A DNA stretch of 21,521 nucleotides from an uncultured Lachnospiraceae bacterium. GTDB taxonomy: Bacteria > Bacillota > Clostridia > Lachnospirales > Lachnospiraceae. The translations under genes and the position numbers were made by a program. Location: contig CAJLUP010000021.1 in the NCBI GenBank assembly GCA_905209865.1, positions 1-21,521 on the forward strand, given 5' to 3'. Each line of letters opens with the position of its first letter. Position 1 is the first letter of the stretch. Positions 8,034 to 15,566 of this stretch are shown here, piece after piece. The notes beneath the pieces were generated by a model. The model was not told the DNA's origin. It saw only the letters and a list, made by a program, of their open reading frames with translations, and searched no databases.

Positions 8034-8090
8034 CACGCATCGTAGGAGAAAACATAAGATATATGATAAGAAATAGATGAGGTGAGGAAG

Positions 8091-9134
8091 ATGGAGAAGA
8101 TCCGTTTGACACAATTTGCAAAGCATGGCGGCTGTGCCGCAAAGATCGGACCGGACACGTTGGGAAAGGTACTTGGAAGCCTTCCGAAGTTTTATGATGA
8201 GAATCTTCTTGTCGGATTTGAAACTTCGGATGACGCGGCTGTGTACAAGCTTTCAGACGATACGGCGGTGATTCAGACACTGGACTTTTTTACTCCGGTG
8301 GCAGACGATCCTTATACGTTTGGTCAGATTGCGGCGGCAAATGCGCTCAGCGATATCTATGCCATGGGAGGAGAACCGAAGATCGCTTTAAACATTGTCT
8401 GCTTTCCGGGGGAACTTGATCCTGATTATCTCGGAGAGATCTTGCGGGGCGGAGCGGAAAAAGTCCGTGAGGCAGGCGCAGTACTTGTGGGCGGACATTC
8501 CATACAGGATGATGTTCCGAAATATGGACTTTCGGTTATGGGACTTGTACATCCGGATCGGATCTATAAAAACTTCGGCTGTAAAAAAGGGGATGTTCTT
8601 GTGCTGACGAAACAGCTTGGCATTGGGATTGTGAATACGGCAGTTAAGGCGCAGATGGTATCCGAATCAGCGAAGGAAGAAGTGATTGCGGTGATGACCC
8701 GGCTAAATAAAAAGGCGAGGGAAGTTTTGGAAAAGTTTACGATCCATGCATGTACAGATGTTACAGGCTTTGGACTATTAGGGCACTGTGCGGAAATGGC
8801 TTCTGCAAGCAGAGCGAAGATTTGTCTGCATCCACAGGAGATTGCCTGTATTGATGGGGCGAAAGAATATGCCCAGATGGGACTTGTTCCGGGAGGTGCA
8901 TATCGGAACAGAGCACATGTGGCTTCTCTGCTCGATGCAGGGGATACGGATGAGATGTATATGGATTTGCTCAGTGATCCCCAAACTTCGGGAGGTTTGC
9001 TGGCGGCAGTTCCGAAAGAAGAGGCAGAGGCGCTGCTTGAGGCATTTGAAAAGGCAGGAATGGAAACAAAAGTCTCTGTTGTAGGAACCGTTTTGGACTC
9101 AGAAGGTGAAGAAGCGAAAATCTATATCCGCTGA
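8091..9134 (+). CDS. selD: Selenide, water dikinase (selenophosphate synthetase), Cys form
   Basis: A 347-residue enzyme that makes selenophosphate from selenide and ATP, the activated selenium for all known biological selenium uses. The N-terminal segment HGGCAAKIGP holds C15 at the position of catalytic Sec/Cys17 of E. coli SelD and the essential lysine K18; the codon is TGT, so this is not a selenoprotein. Further motifs are SDDAAVYKL, TLDFFTPVADDPYTFGQIAAANALSDIYAMG, GGHSIQDDVPKYGLSVMG, DVTGFGLLGH and LSDPQTSGGLL. The family is complete from end to end. ATG 8091 with GAGGTGAGG just before is chosen; GTG 8082 is an in-frame alternative. The stop overlaps an in-frame ATG of the next gene (TGATG), pointing to coupled expression with the desulfurase-like gene. 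Confidence 0.95.
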   Translation: MEKIRLTQFAKHGGCAAKIGPDTLGKVLGSLPKFYDENLLVGFETSDDAAVYKLSDDTAVIQTLDFFTPVADDPYTFGQIAAANALSDIYAMGGEPKIALNIVCFPGELDPDYLGEILRGGAEKVREAGAVLVGGHSIQDDVPKYGLSVMGLVHPDRIYKNFGCKKGDVLVLTKQLGIGIVNTAVKAQMVSESAKEEVIAVMTRLNKKAREVLEKFTIHACTDVTGFGLLGHCAEMASASRAKICLHPQEIACIDGAKEYAQMGLVPGGAYRNRAHVASLLDAGDTDEMYMDLLSDPQTSGGLLAAVPKEEAEALLEAFEKAGMETKVSVVGTVLDSEGEEAKIYIR

Positions 9135-9154
9135 TGACAGGGAGGAAAGTTGGA

Positions 9155-10294
9155 ATGATCTATTTGGATAATGCAGCTACAACTTTGCAAAAGCCGGAGG
9201 AAGTGCGGCGGGCAGTGACAGAGGCGTTTGGACGGATGGGAAATTCAGGAAGAGGGGCAGCAGAGCCGGCGCTGACGGCAGCAGAGACGATCTATGAGAC
9301 AAGGGAGGCGTTTGCCCGGCTTTTTCATGCAGAAAGCGCCGGAGAAATCGTGTTTACCGCAAATTCTACAGAAGCGTTAAACATTGCGGTTAAAGGGCTT
9401 CTTGATCCGAAAGATCATGTGATCACAACTGTGTTGGAACATAACTCCGTGCTGCGGCCTTTGTATGAGCGCCGTGAGCAGGGCGTAGAGATGACGATCC
9501 TTAAATGCGACGAATACGGCAATATTTCTTATGAAGAGATGGAAAAGGCAGTTCGCGAAAATACGAAGGCGATCATATGTACACATGCCTCCAATCTGAC
9601 AGGGAATATGATCTCATTGGAAACGGTTGGAAAGATTGCGGCAAAGCATGGGATCCTTTTTATTGTTGATGCATCCCAGACTGCGGGAATATGGGATATT
9701 GATGTGCAGAAATACGGGATTTCCGTCCTTTGTTTTACCGGACATAAAGGATTGATGGGACCGCAGGGGACAGGCGGAATGTATGTGAAAAGCGGTGTAA
9801 AGATCCGTCCGCTTTTGTCAGGCGGCAGCGGGATTGATTCTTATAATACGCATCATCCTGCACAGATGCCAGAGGCTCTTGAAGCAGGAACGTTAAATGG
9901 TCACGGGATTGCGGGACTTCGGGCGGCATTATCTTTCCTGGAAAAAGAAGGAGTGGAGCGTCTGCGGAAAAGAGAGTTGGAGCTGATGCGTCGATTTTAT
10001 GACGGAGTTGCCCTGATCCCGAATGTGAAAGTGTATGGAGATTTTCGGACGGACAGAAGGGCGGCGATCGTTTCTTTAAATATCGGAGAGTATGATTCGG
10101 CGCAGGTAAGCGATGAGGTGAGCCGAGGTTACGGGATCGTTACGCGGCCCGGAGCACATTGCGCGCCGCTGATGCATGAAGCGCTTGGAACAAAGATGCA
10201 GGGCGCGGTCAGATTTAGTTTCTCTCATTATAACACTGAAGAAGAGATCGATAAGGCAATCCAGGCGGTCAAAGAACTTGCCGGGGAAGAATAG
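9155..10294 (+). CDS. Class V aminotransferase / cysteine desulfurase-like enzyme of the selenium cluster (EF2568 type)
   Basis: A PLP enzyme of 379 residues. It opens with YLDNAATT, and the PLP-binding lysine is K198 in CFTGHKGLMGPQGTGG. The sulfur/selenium-accepting cysteine is C336 in RPGAHCAPLMHEALGT. This matches the cysteine desulfurase-like subgroup typified by Enterococcus faecalis EF2568, found beside selD, yedF and DUF3343 in organisms with selenium-dependent molybdenum hydroxylases. A likely role is releasing sulfur or selenium from cysteine or selenocysteine for selenophosphate or cofactor formation; the true substrate is inferred. GGGAGG at 9140-9145 supports ATG 9155, which also gives the family's usual start; an upstream ATG at 9134 overlaps the selD stop. 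Confidence 0.88.
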   Translation: MIYLDNAATTLQKPEEVRRAVTEAFGRMGNSGRGAAEPALTAAETIYETREAFARLFHAESAGEIVFTANSTEALNIAVKGLLDPKDHVITTVLEHNSVLRPLYERREQGVEMTILKCDEYGNISYEEMEKAVRENTKAIICTHASNLTGNMISLETVGKIAAKHGILFIVDASQTAGIWDIDVQKYGISVLCFTGHKGLMGPQGTGGMYVKSGVKIRPLLSGGSGIDSYNTHHPAQMPEALEAGTLNGHGIAGLRAALSFLEKEGVERLRKRELELMRRFYDGVALIPNVKVYGDFRTDRRAAIVSLNIGEYDSAQVSDEVSRGYGIVTRPGAHCAPLMHEALGTKMQGAVRFSFSHYNTEEEIDKAIQAVKELAGEE

Positions 10295-10334
10295 TAACAG
10301 AAGGCAGATAGCAAAAGTAGAGAATGAGGAAAGA

Positions 10335-10571
10335 ATGAGAAAAAATGAAAAAAAGATCGTCATTACTTTCTATACGACAACGGATGCAATGGCAATGGAA
10401 AAAAGATGTAAGGAAGAGGGGAAACCGGGAAGACTGATCCCTGTTCCGGGAACTATTTCAGCAGGCTGCGGGCTGGCGTGGTGCGCGCTTCCAAAAGACA
10501 GGGATCATCTTTTGAAAGTGATGGAGGAAGGAAAGCTGACGCCGCAGGCCATACATGAATGTATGCTATAA
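10335..10571 (+). CDS. DUF3343 protein, selenium-trait small protein
   Basis: A 78-residue soluble protein with the family core PGRLIPVPGTISAGCGLAWCA, carrying two cysteines in a CGLAWC arrangement, and a short alpha/beta layout that probably presents them as a metal-, sulfur- or selenium-binding site. DUF3343 proteins occur with selD and yedF in genomes with the selenium cofactor trait; a carrier or chaperone role is inferred from context only. The start at 10335 has GAGGAAAG very close (AGGA four bases away). It follows the desulfurase-like gene by 40 bases and is the last gene of this set. No terminator with a T-run is seen after it. Confidence 0.85.
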   Translation: MRKNEKKIVITFYTTTDAMAMEKRCKEEGKPGRLIPVPGTISAGCGLAWCALPKDRDHLLKVMEEGKLTPQAIHECML

Positions 10572-10689
10572 AATATCACAGTTCTAACACAAAAGATTCA
10601 CATAGGTTTGATATCGTCTTAAACAAATATATTGTATGAAATATGTGGAAATGAAATATAAAGTATATTGAAAAGTATATTAAGAAGAT

Positions 10690-10715
10690 GCATGCCTCGG
10701 ACAGAAGAGGCATGC
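10690..10715 (+). promoter_or_regulatory. Perfect 9-bp hairpin in the leader of the ABC operon
   Basis: GCATGCCTC (10690-10698) pairs perfectly with GAGGCATGC (10707-10715) around an 8-base loop. It lies 42 bases before the TTG start of the ATPase and has no T-run, so it is more likely an operator or leader RNA structure than a terminator. The AT-rich 100 bases before it contain only a weak promoter candidate (TTGATA at 10608-10613). Confidence 0.45.
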
Positions 10716-10756
10716 GGAAATCCACAGAAAGAATACAAAGTTAGGAGGATATCATT

Positions 10757-11755
10757 TTGATCGAAGTAAAAAATCTGGTAAAAAAATATGGAAATCATTT
10801 AGCCGTAGATCACCTGGACTTTCAGATTAAGCCGGGAATGGTCTACGGTTTTTTGGGTCCTAACGGAGCCGGAAAATCTACGACAATGAACATTATGACA
10901 GGGTGTCTGGGGGCAACTCAAGGGGAAGTGCTGATTAATGGGCATGACATTTTGAAAGAACCTGAGAAAGCAAAAAGATATATCGGATACTTGCCGGAGC
11001 ATCCGCCCCTTTATATGGATATGACTGTACGGGAATATTTGGATTTTGCAGCAGAACTGAAAGGAATTCGAAAAAGTGAACGAAGAGAAGCTGTTGATGA
11101 AGCCGAAAAAATGGCAAAGGTTCAGGATGTGGAACATCGTCTGATCCGAAATCTTTCGAAAGGCTATCGTCAGAGAGTCGGACTGGCGCAGGCAATCTTA
11201 GGATTTCCGGATATGATTATTCTTGATGAACCAAGTGTTGGACTTGATCCGAAACAGATCATTGAGATCAGAGATTTGATCCGTAAGCTGGCGAAGAACC
11301 ATACGGTTATTTTAAGTTCACATATATTGGCGGAGATCAGAGAAGTATGCGATTATATTCTGATTATTTCCAAAGGAAAGCTGGTGGCGCAGGATACGTT
11401 GGAAAACCTGGAGAAGATGGCAGGTTTTCGCGATGTGATCGAGCTGGAAACAGCAGCTTCGGAGGAAGATGTCCGCAGAATACTCGGGCAGATTATTGGA
11501 GTTCAGACGATGCAGATCCGCACGAAAGACGAAAATTGTACTTATGTGCAGATGAAAGTGACCGGAGAGAAAAGCGATCAGCATAACAGGAAAATAAGAG
11601 AAGAGGTTTTCCGTGCGTTTGCGAAGGCGGAAAAACCACTGTATTCGTTGTCGGTTCCTGAAACGAGTTTGGAAGAAGCGTTTATGAAGCTGACACAGAA
11701 TGACAAGATAGAAAGGAATGCAGAGGGAGGAAAATCAGATGAAGGCAGTTTATAA
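10757..11755 (+). CDS. ABC transporter ATPase, GldA/Nos-type exporter family
   Basis: A 332-residue ATP-binding subunit. Walker A GPNGAGKST is at 34-42, the signature LSKGYRQR at 133-140, Walker B MIILDEP at 153-159 with the D-loop GLDP after it, and the switch histidine H189 in LSSHI. About 100 residues follow the ATPase core, as in ATPases paired with ABC-2 permeases such as gliding-motility GldA. The start is TTG at 10757, six bases after AGGAGGAT; no ATG is available near the family's usual start (IEVKNLVKKYG). The 3' end overlaps the permease gene by 17 bases. Substrate unknown; a cell-envelope role is plausible from the GldFG/DUF4340 partners. Confidence 0.88.
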   Translation: MIEVKNLVKKYGNHLAVDHLDFQIKPGMVYGFLGPNGAGKSTTMNIMTGCLGATQGEVLINGHDILKEPEKAKRYIGYLPEHPPLYMDMTVREYLDFAAELKGIRKSERREAVDEAEKMAKVQDVEHRLIRNLSKGYRQRVGLAQAILGFPDMIILDEPSVGLDPKQIIEIRDLIRKLAKNHTVILSSHILAEIREVCDYILIISKGKLVAQDTLENLEKMAGFRDVIELETAASEEDVRRILGQIIGVQTMQIRTKDENCTYVQMKVTGEKSDQHNRKIREEVFRAFAKAEKPLYSLSVPETSLEEAFMKLTQNDKIERNAEGGKSDEGSL

Positions 11756-14060
11756 AAAGGAATTAAAGTCTTATTTTCAGTCTATGACAGGATGCGTATT
11801 TATCGCTTTCCTTATTGCATTTACCGGAATTTATTTTATGGCGTATAACATGACGGCTGGATATCCGTACTTTTCTTATACGCTGTCAGGATCATTGATT
11901 GTATTTATTGTCGGGATTCCTCTGATTACGATGCGTTCGTTTGCAGAAGAGAGAAAGAATAAGACAGATCAGCTTCTGTTGACAGCGCCGGTCAGTTTAT
12001 GGAACGTTGTGGCAGGCAAATATCTGGCGATGGCGACGGTAATCGCAATCCCGAACCTTATATTTTGCATGTTCCCTCTTATTATTAAATCACAAGGGAC
12101 GGCATATTTGACGGTTGATTATATTTCAATTCTGATGTTTTTCCTGCTTGGCTGTGTTTTTGCCTCTATCGGAATGTTTTTGTCAGCGCTTACAGAAAGT
12201 CAGATCATTGCGTATATCGGGACATTTGGTATCTTGCTGATGCTGTATTTATGGGATGGTATTTTATCTCTTTTTCCGAATACGGCGGTGAGCGGACTTG
12301 TGTTTGTGATTTTACTTCTTTTGGCAGCAGCTTTTTATATATGGAGAATGACGAACAGCTTTGTGATCGCGGGAGGCGCAGGGGCTGTCGGGATCGCTGC
12401 AGCGGCAGCAGTGTATTTCGTGAAAGCGACGCTTTATGAAAATCTGTTTACAGAGCTTCTTGGCAGGTTCGCTCTGGCAAATGTTTTTACCGATATCACG
12501 CAAAACAGTATTGTGGATGTGAGCGGAATCGTACTGTATCTGTCGATTATCGCATTGTTTTTATTTCTGACAGTGCAGTCGATCAGAAGACGACTTTGGG
12601 AAAGCGCTGCTAAAAAACACGGAGCGTATAGTGTGACGATGACGGCAGTTTTTCTTGCAATTATAGTTGTCGTGAACCTGATTGCATGTCAGATACCGGA
12701 GAAGTTCCGAAAGATAGATGTGAGCAGTACGAAAATTTATGAAATCTCAGATACGACAAAAGATTTCCTGAAAGAGACAGATAAAGAAATATCGATGAAG
12801 GTACTTGCGGTAAAAGAGAATACGGACGAACGAATCGTCACATTTCTGAATAAATATGTGGCTTTATCGGATAAAATCCGTATGGAATGGATCGATCCGG
12901 TACTTCATCCGTCTGCTTTATCAGAATATGAAACGACAGAAAATACGATCGTGATTTCCTGTGAAGAAACGGGAAAGAAGACAACGGTTTCTTTTGACGA
13001 TATTTTGGTGATGGATGAATATTCCTACTATTATTATGGAAGTACATCGTATACATCGTTTGACGGAGAGGGGCAGCTTACGAGTGCTCTGAACTATGTG
13101 ACCAGTGAGGAGACAAAGAAAGTCTATGTGTCAACAGGACACGGGGAACAGGATCTTTCAGAAACGATAACAGAGATGATGAATAAAAGTGGGTATGAGT
13201 TGTCAGAAGTGAATTTGCTTATGTCAACATCAGTACCGGATGACTGTGATCTTCTTATTATGAATGCGATGACGTCTGATCTGACGGAAGATGAGAAGAC
13301 GATGCTGCAGACATATTTGCAGCAAGGCGGAAAAGTGACGATCCTGCTGGGAGAAACAGAAGGAGATAAGCTTCCGAACCTGACAAGTATCATGTCCGAA
13401 TATGGAATGACAATGGAAAACGGTTACATTGCAGATACGACGAGGTGTTATCAGAATAATCCGTATTGTATTTTCCCGGAACTGACTGTAAGCGGAGATT
13501 TGGCAGAACAGATCAAATCAGAGATGACACTCGTTATGAATACTCATGGAATGACGGTGAACGATCCGGCAAGGGATACGATCACGACGGTTCCGTTTAT
13601 GTCAACATCTGATCAGGCGTTTGCGGTGACGCAGCAGGATCAGAAGCAGGGAGAGTATATTCTCGGAGCATATGCGAAGGAAACAGTAAGCGAGTCTTCC
13701 TCAGATACAAAAGAGACAGAAACTTCAGAAGAAAATGAAGGAGAAAATGCAGAAGTTTCGGAAGAATCTGCGGAAGGTACAGAGAAAGAAAGCAGATTGA
13801 CTGTGATCTCTGCAGGAAGTCTGATCAATGAACAGATTACAGATACCTTTACAGAATTGGAAAATACACAGTTGTTCATGAATGTGGCAGCGGCAAATTT
13901 TGAAAATGTGAAAAATGTTTCAATCGAGGCAAAAAGTCTCAGTGTAGAATATAACGCCGTTCAGCATGCAGGATTGTTTGGGACGCTGATGATCTTTGGA
14001 ATCCCGGCAGTAGTTTTGCTTAGTGGTTTTGTCGTTTGGTACAGGAGGAGAAAAGCATGA
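11739..14060 (+). CDS. GldF-GldG fusion: ABC-2 permease joined to an extracellular GldG-like domain
   Basis: The protein has 773 residues. Residues 1-285 are an ABC-2/GldF-type permease with about six membrane helices and the segment MRSFAEERKNKTDQLLLTAPVS, typical of this permease class. A new helix at about 300-317 starts a GldG-like part whose large domain (about 320-735) should lie outside the membrane, containing KKVYVSTGHGEQDLSETI and LQQGGKVTILLGE. A last helix (about 743-765) ends in RRRKA. A Ser/Glu-rich acidic insert occupies about 647-686. In Bacteroidetes GldF and GldG are separate genes; here one gene carries both. ATG 11739 follows GAGGGAGG. It overlaps the ATPase upstream and the DUF4340 gene downstream (ATGA), so all three are co-translated. 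Confidence 0.85.
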   Translation: MKAVYKKELKSYFQSMTGCVFIAFLIAFTGIYFMAYNMTAGYPYFSYTLSGSLIVFIVGIPLITMRSFAEERKNKTDQLLLTAPVSLWNVVAGKYLAMATVIAIPNLIFCMFPLIIKSQGTAYLTVDYISILMFFLLGCVFASIGMFLSALTESQIIAYIGTFGILLMLYLWDGILSLFPNTAVSGLVFVILLLLAAAFYIWRMTNSFVIAGGAGAVGIAAAAAVYFVKATLYENLFTELLGRFALANVFTDITQNSIVDVSGIVLYLSIIALFLFLTVQSIRRRLWESAAKKHGAYSVTMTAVFLAIIVVVNLIACQIPEKFRKIDVSSTKIYEISDTTKDFLKETDKEISMKVLAVKENTDERIVTFLNKYVALSDKIRMEWIDPVLHPSALSEYETTENTIVISCEETGKKTTVSFDDILVMDEYSYYYYGSTSYTSFDGEGQLTSALNYVTSEETKKVYVSTGHGEQDLSETITEMMNKSGYELSEVNLLMSTSVPDDCDLLIMNAMTSDLTEDEKTMLQTYLQQGGKVTILLGETEGDKLPNLTSIMSEYGMTMENGYIADTTRCYQNNPYCIFPELTVSGDLAEQIKSEMTLVMNTHGMTVNDPARDTITTVPFMSTSDQAFAVTQQDQKQGEYILGAYAKETVSESSSDTKETETSEENEGENAEVSEESAEGTEKESRLTVISAGSLINEQITDTFTELENTQLFMNVAAANFENVKNVSIEAKSLSVEYNAVQHAGLFGTLMIFGIPAVVLLSGFVVWYRRRKA

Positions 14061-14950
14061 CGAAAAAAAGAAAATTGTGTCTGCTCGTACTTGTTTTCCT
14101 TGCGCTTGTAGGAGTATACATGGGAGTATGCGCGTGGAATCAGAACGAACAGGCGCGGGCAGATACGAAGATACAGATTACAGACACAGATGGAAACGAG
14201 ATGAAAAAGATCACCTTGAATATGGAAAACGGAGAGATGAACTTTGAGAAAGAAGACGGCGTGTGGTATGATGCTTCGGATCATGATTTCCCGCTTAATC
14301 AAGCTGTTATGGATGAAATTGCAGATACAGTCGGCAGTATTTCTGCAAATCGGAAGTTGGAAAATGCAGATGAAGCAAAAGACTATGGTTTGGACGTTCC
14401 CATTTATACGATTGAATATACAGATGATGACGGCGATATAACTTCTGTTTATTTCGGAAATAATACAGGGGACGATATCTATGCAGCATTAGGCGGAGAG
14501 AAATCTGTTTATACTGTTTCTGGTCAGGTTATTGAGTCTTTGAATTATACGGAAGAAGATTTGGTGCAGCTTGACGATTACCCGTCGATTGGAAGTGGAA
14601 ATCTTGTGAAGGCAGTCATCACGCAAAATGGAACCTCTGTTGTCTATGACAGTGCAGACGAGTCACAGGCAGAGCAGATAACTGCAATATCCGGAGGACT
14701 TGGAGCTGTGCAGCTTTCCGAGACGGCAGATTATTGTGCGGACGAAGAAGAATTGCCGGAATATGGTCTGGATGAAGCTTCAAAGATTGTGGCAGAGGTG
14801 ACTTATAAGGAGGACGAAAAAGAAAAGAAATTGACATTATATATAGGAAATAAGATCGGAGATGACAGATATGTGATGTTGAATGATTCGAAGATTGTGT
14901 ATTTGATTTCCGATACAATATGCGGAAATATATTAAATGAAGAAGAATAA
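14057..14950 (+). CDS. DUF4340 domain protein, membrane-anchored partner of the Gld-type ABC transporter
   Basis: A 297-residue protein with an N-terminal signal-anchor helix (about 7-26) and an otherwise extracellular, acidic beta-rich body. Recognisable DUF4340 elements are NGEMNFEKEDGVWYDASD, the KDYGLDVPIYTIEYTDDDG segment and the repeat-like YVMLNDSKIVYLISD near the end. DUF4340 proteins regularly sit beside GldG-type proteins; they may assemble with the transporter's extracellular domain, though no activity is known to me. AGGAGGAG at 14043-14050 sets the ATG at 14057, which overlaps the previous stop by four bases. The stop at 14950 is not followed by a hairpin. Confidence 0.82.
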   Translation: MTKKRKLCLLVLVFLALVGVYMGVCAWNQNEQARADTKIQITDTDGNEMKKITLNMENGEMNFEKEDGVWYDASDHDFPLNQAVMDEIADTVGSISANRKLENADEAKDYGLDVPIYTIEYTDDDGDITSVYFGNNTGDDIYAALGGEKSVYTVSGQVIESLNYTEEDLVQLDDYPSIGSGNLVKAVITQNGTSVVYDSADESQAEQITAISGGLGAVQLSETADYCADEEELPEYGLDEASKIVAEVTYKEDEKEKKLTLYIGNKIGDDRYVMLNDSKIVYLISDTICGNILNEEE

Positions 14951-14988
14951 AAACAGGTCGGAGACAGTAAGATTTTATAATCTTTTAA

Positions 14989-15017
14989 TTGACTTTGCAG
15001 AAGAAACGAGAGAGAAT
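14989..15017 (+). promoter_or_regulatory. Possible promoter for the zinc-ribbon gene
   Basis: TTGACT (14989-14994) and GAGAAT (15012-15017) are 17 bases apart in the 111-base gap after the DUF4340 gene. The -10 box is only a 4 of 6 match. Confidence 0.35.
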
Positions 15018-15061
15018 GTTATTCATATCAAAATGGCATTTGTGCAGAAGGATGGATGAAA

Positions 15062-15469
15062 ATGAAAGAAAAATTAATACGTTTTATGCAGGGAAGATAC
15101 GGCCTTGATCAGTTGTCAAAGTTTCTTCTTGTCACAGGACTGACAGTGGTTCTTCTGTCTGCGTTTTTCAGAGAGACTGCGGTAAGTATGCTTTTTTACA
15201 TCCTGGGATGGGCAATCGTGATCTATTGTTATTTCAGGGTGTTTTCAAGAAACGTTTCGAAACGTTATGCGGAGAATCAGGCATATCTTATGAAGACCTG
15301 CAAGATCAGGAATTGGTTTCAGAATCAGAAGAATATCTGGCAGCAAAGAAAGGTATATCATATCTATACATGTCCGTCATGTAAGCAGAAGATCCGTATT
15401 CCGAAAGGAAAAGGGAAGATTGAAGTAAGGTGTCCGAAATGTGGTGCGACATTTATAAAGAAAAGCTAA
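15062..15469 (+). CDS. Small membrane protein with C-terminal zinc ribbon
   Basis: A protein of about 135 residues. A short amphipathic start (KLIRFMQGRYGLDQLSKFLL) leads into two close membrane helices, FLLVTGLTVVLLSAFF and TAVSMLFYILGWAIVIYCYF. A basic linker then leads to a four-cysteine ribbon, CPSCKQKIRIPKG and RCPKCGATF, that should bind zinc in the cytoplasm. This layout recurs in Firmicutes as an uncharacterised family; I do not know its function. Two starts are possible: ATG 15056 and ATG 15062. The latter stands at better distance (nine bases) from AAGGA at 15048-15052. The gene ends 31 bases before a strong terminator. Confidence 0.78.
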   Translation: MKEKLIRFMQGRYGLDQLSKFLLVTGLTVVLLSAFFRETAVSMLFYILGWAIVIYCYFRVFSRNVSKRYAENQAYLMKTCKIRNWFQNQKNIWQQRKVYHIYTCPSCKQKIRIPKGKGKIEVRCPKCGATFIKKS

Positions 15470-15495
15470 GTCAGACAGACGGCAGTATAGAGAGG

Positions 15496-15546
15496 AAAAA
15501 CAAGAAATCCCCGGAACAGGTTTATTGTTCCGGGGATTTCTTGTTT
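15496..15546. terminator. Bidirectional intrinsic terminator with 18-bp perfect stem
   Basis: Bases 15501-15518 pair without mismatch with 15526-15543 around a 7-base loop (15519-15525). A5 at 15496-15500 gives a U5 run for the minus-strand wall hydrolase gene, and TTT at 15544-15546 a shorter run for the plus-strand zinc-ribbon gene. It lies between two convergent genes and serves both. Confidence 0.9.
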
Positions 15547-15566
15547 CGGCTTCGATGCCGATATCT

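Noticed and set aside
8082..8140. Selenocysteine-containing SelD
   Set aside because: The catalytic position is encoded by TGT (Cys15) and no in-frame TGA interrupts the gene.
10608..10637. TTGATA with a following ATTGTA/TTGTAT as a promoter for the ABC operon
   Set aside because: The -10 candidate matches consensus at only about half of its positions, in an AT-rich region where chance matches are frequent.
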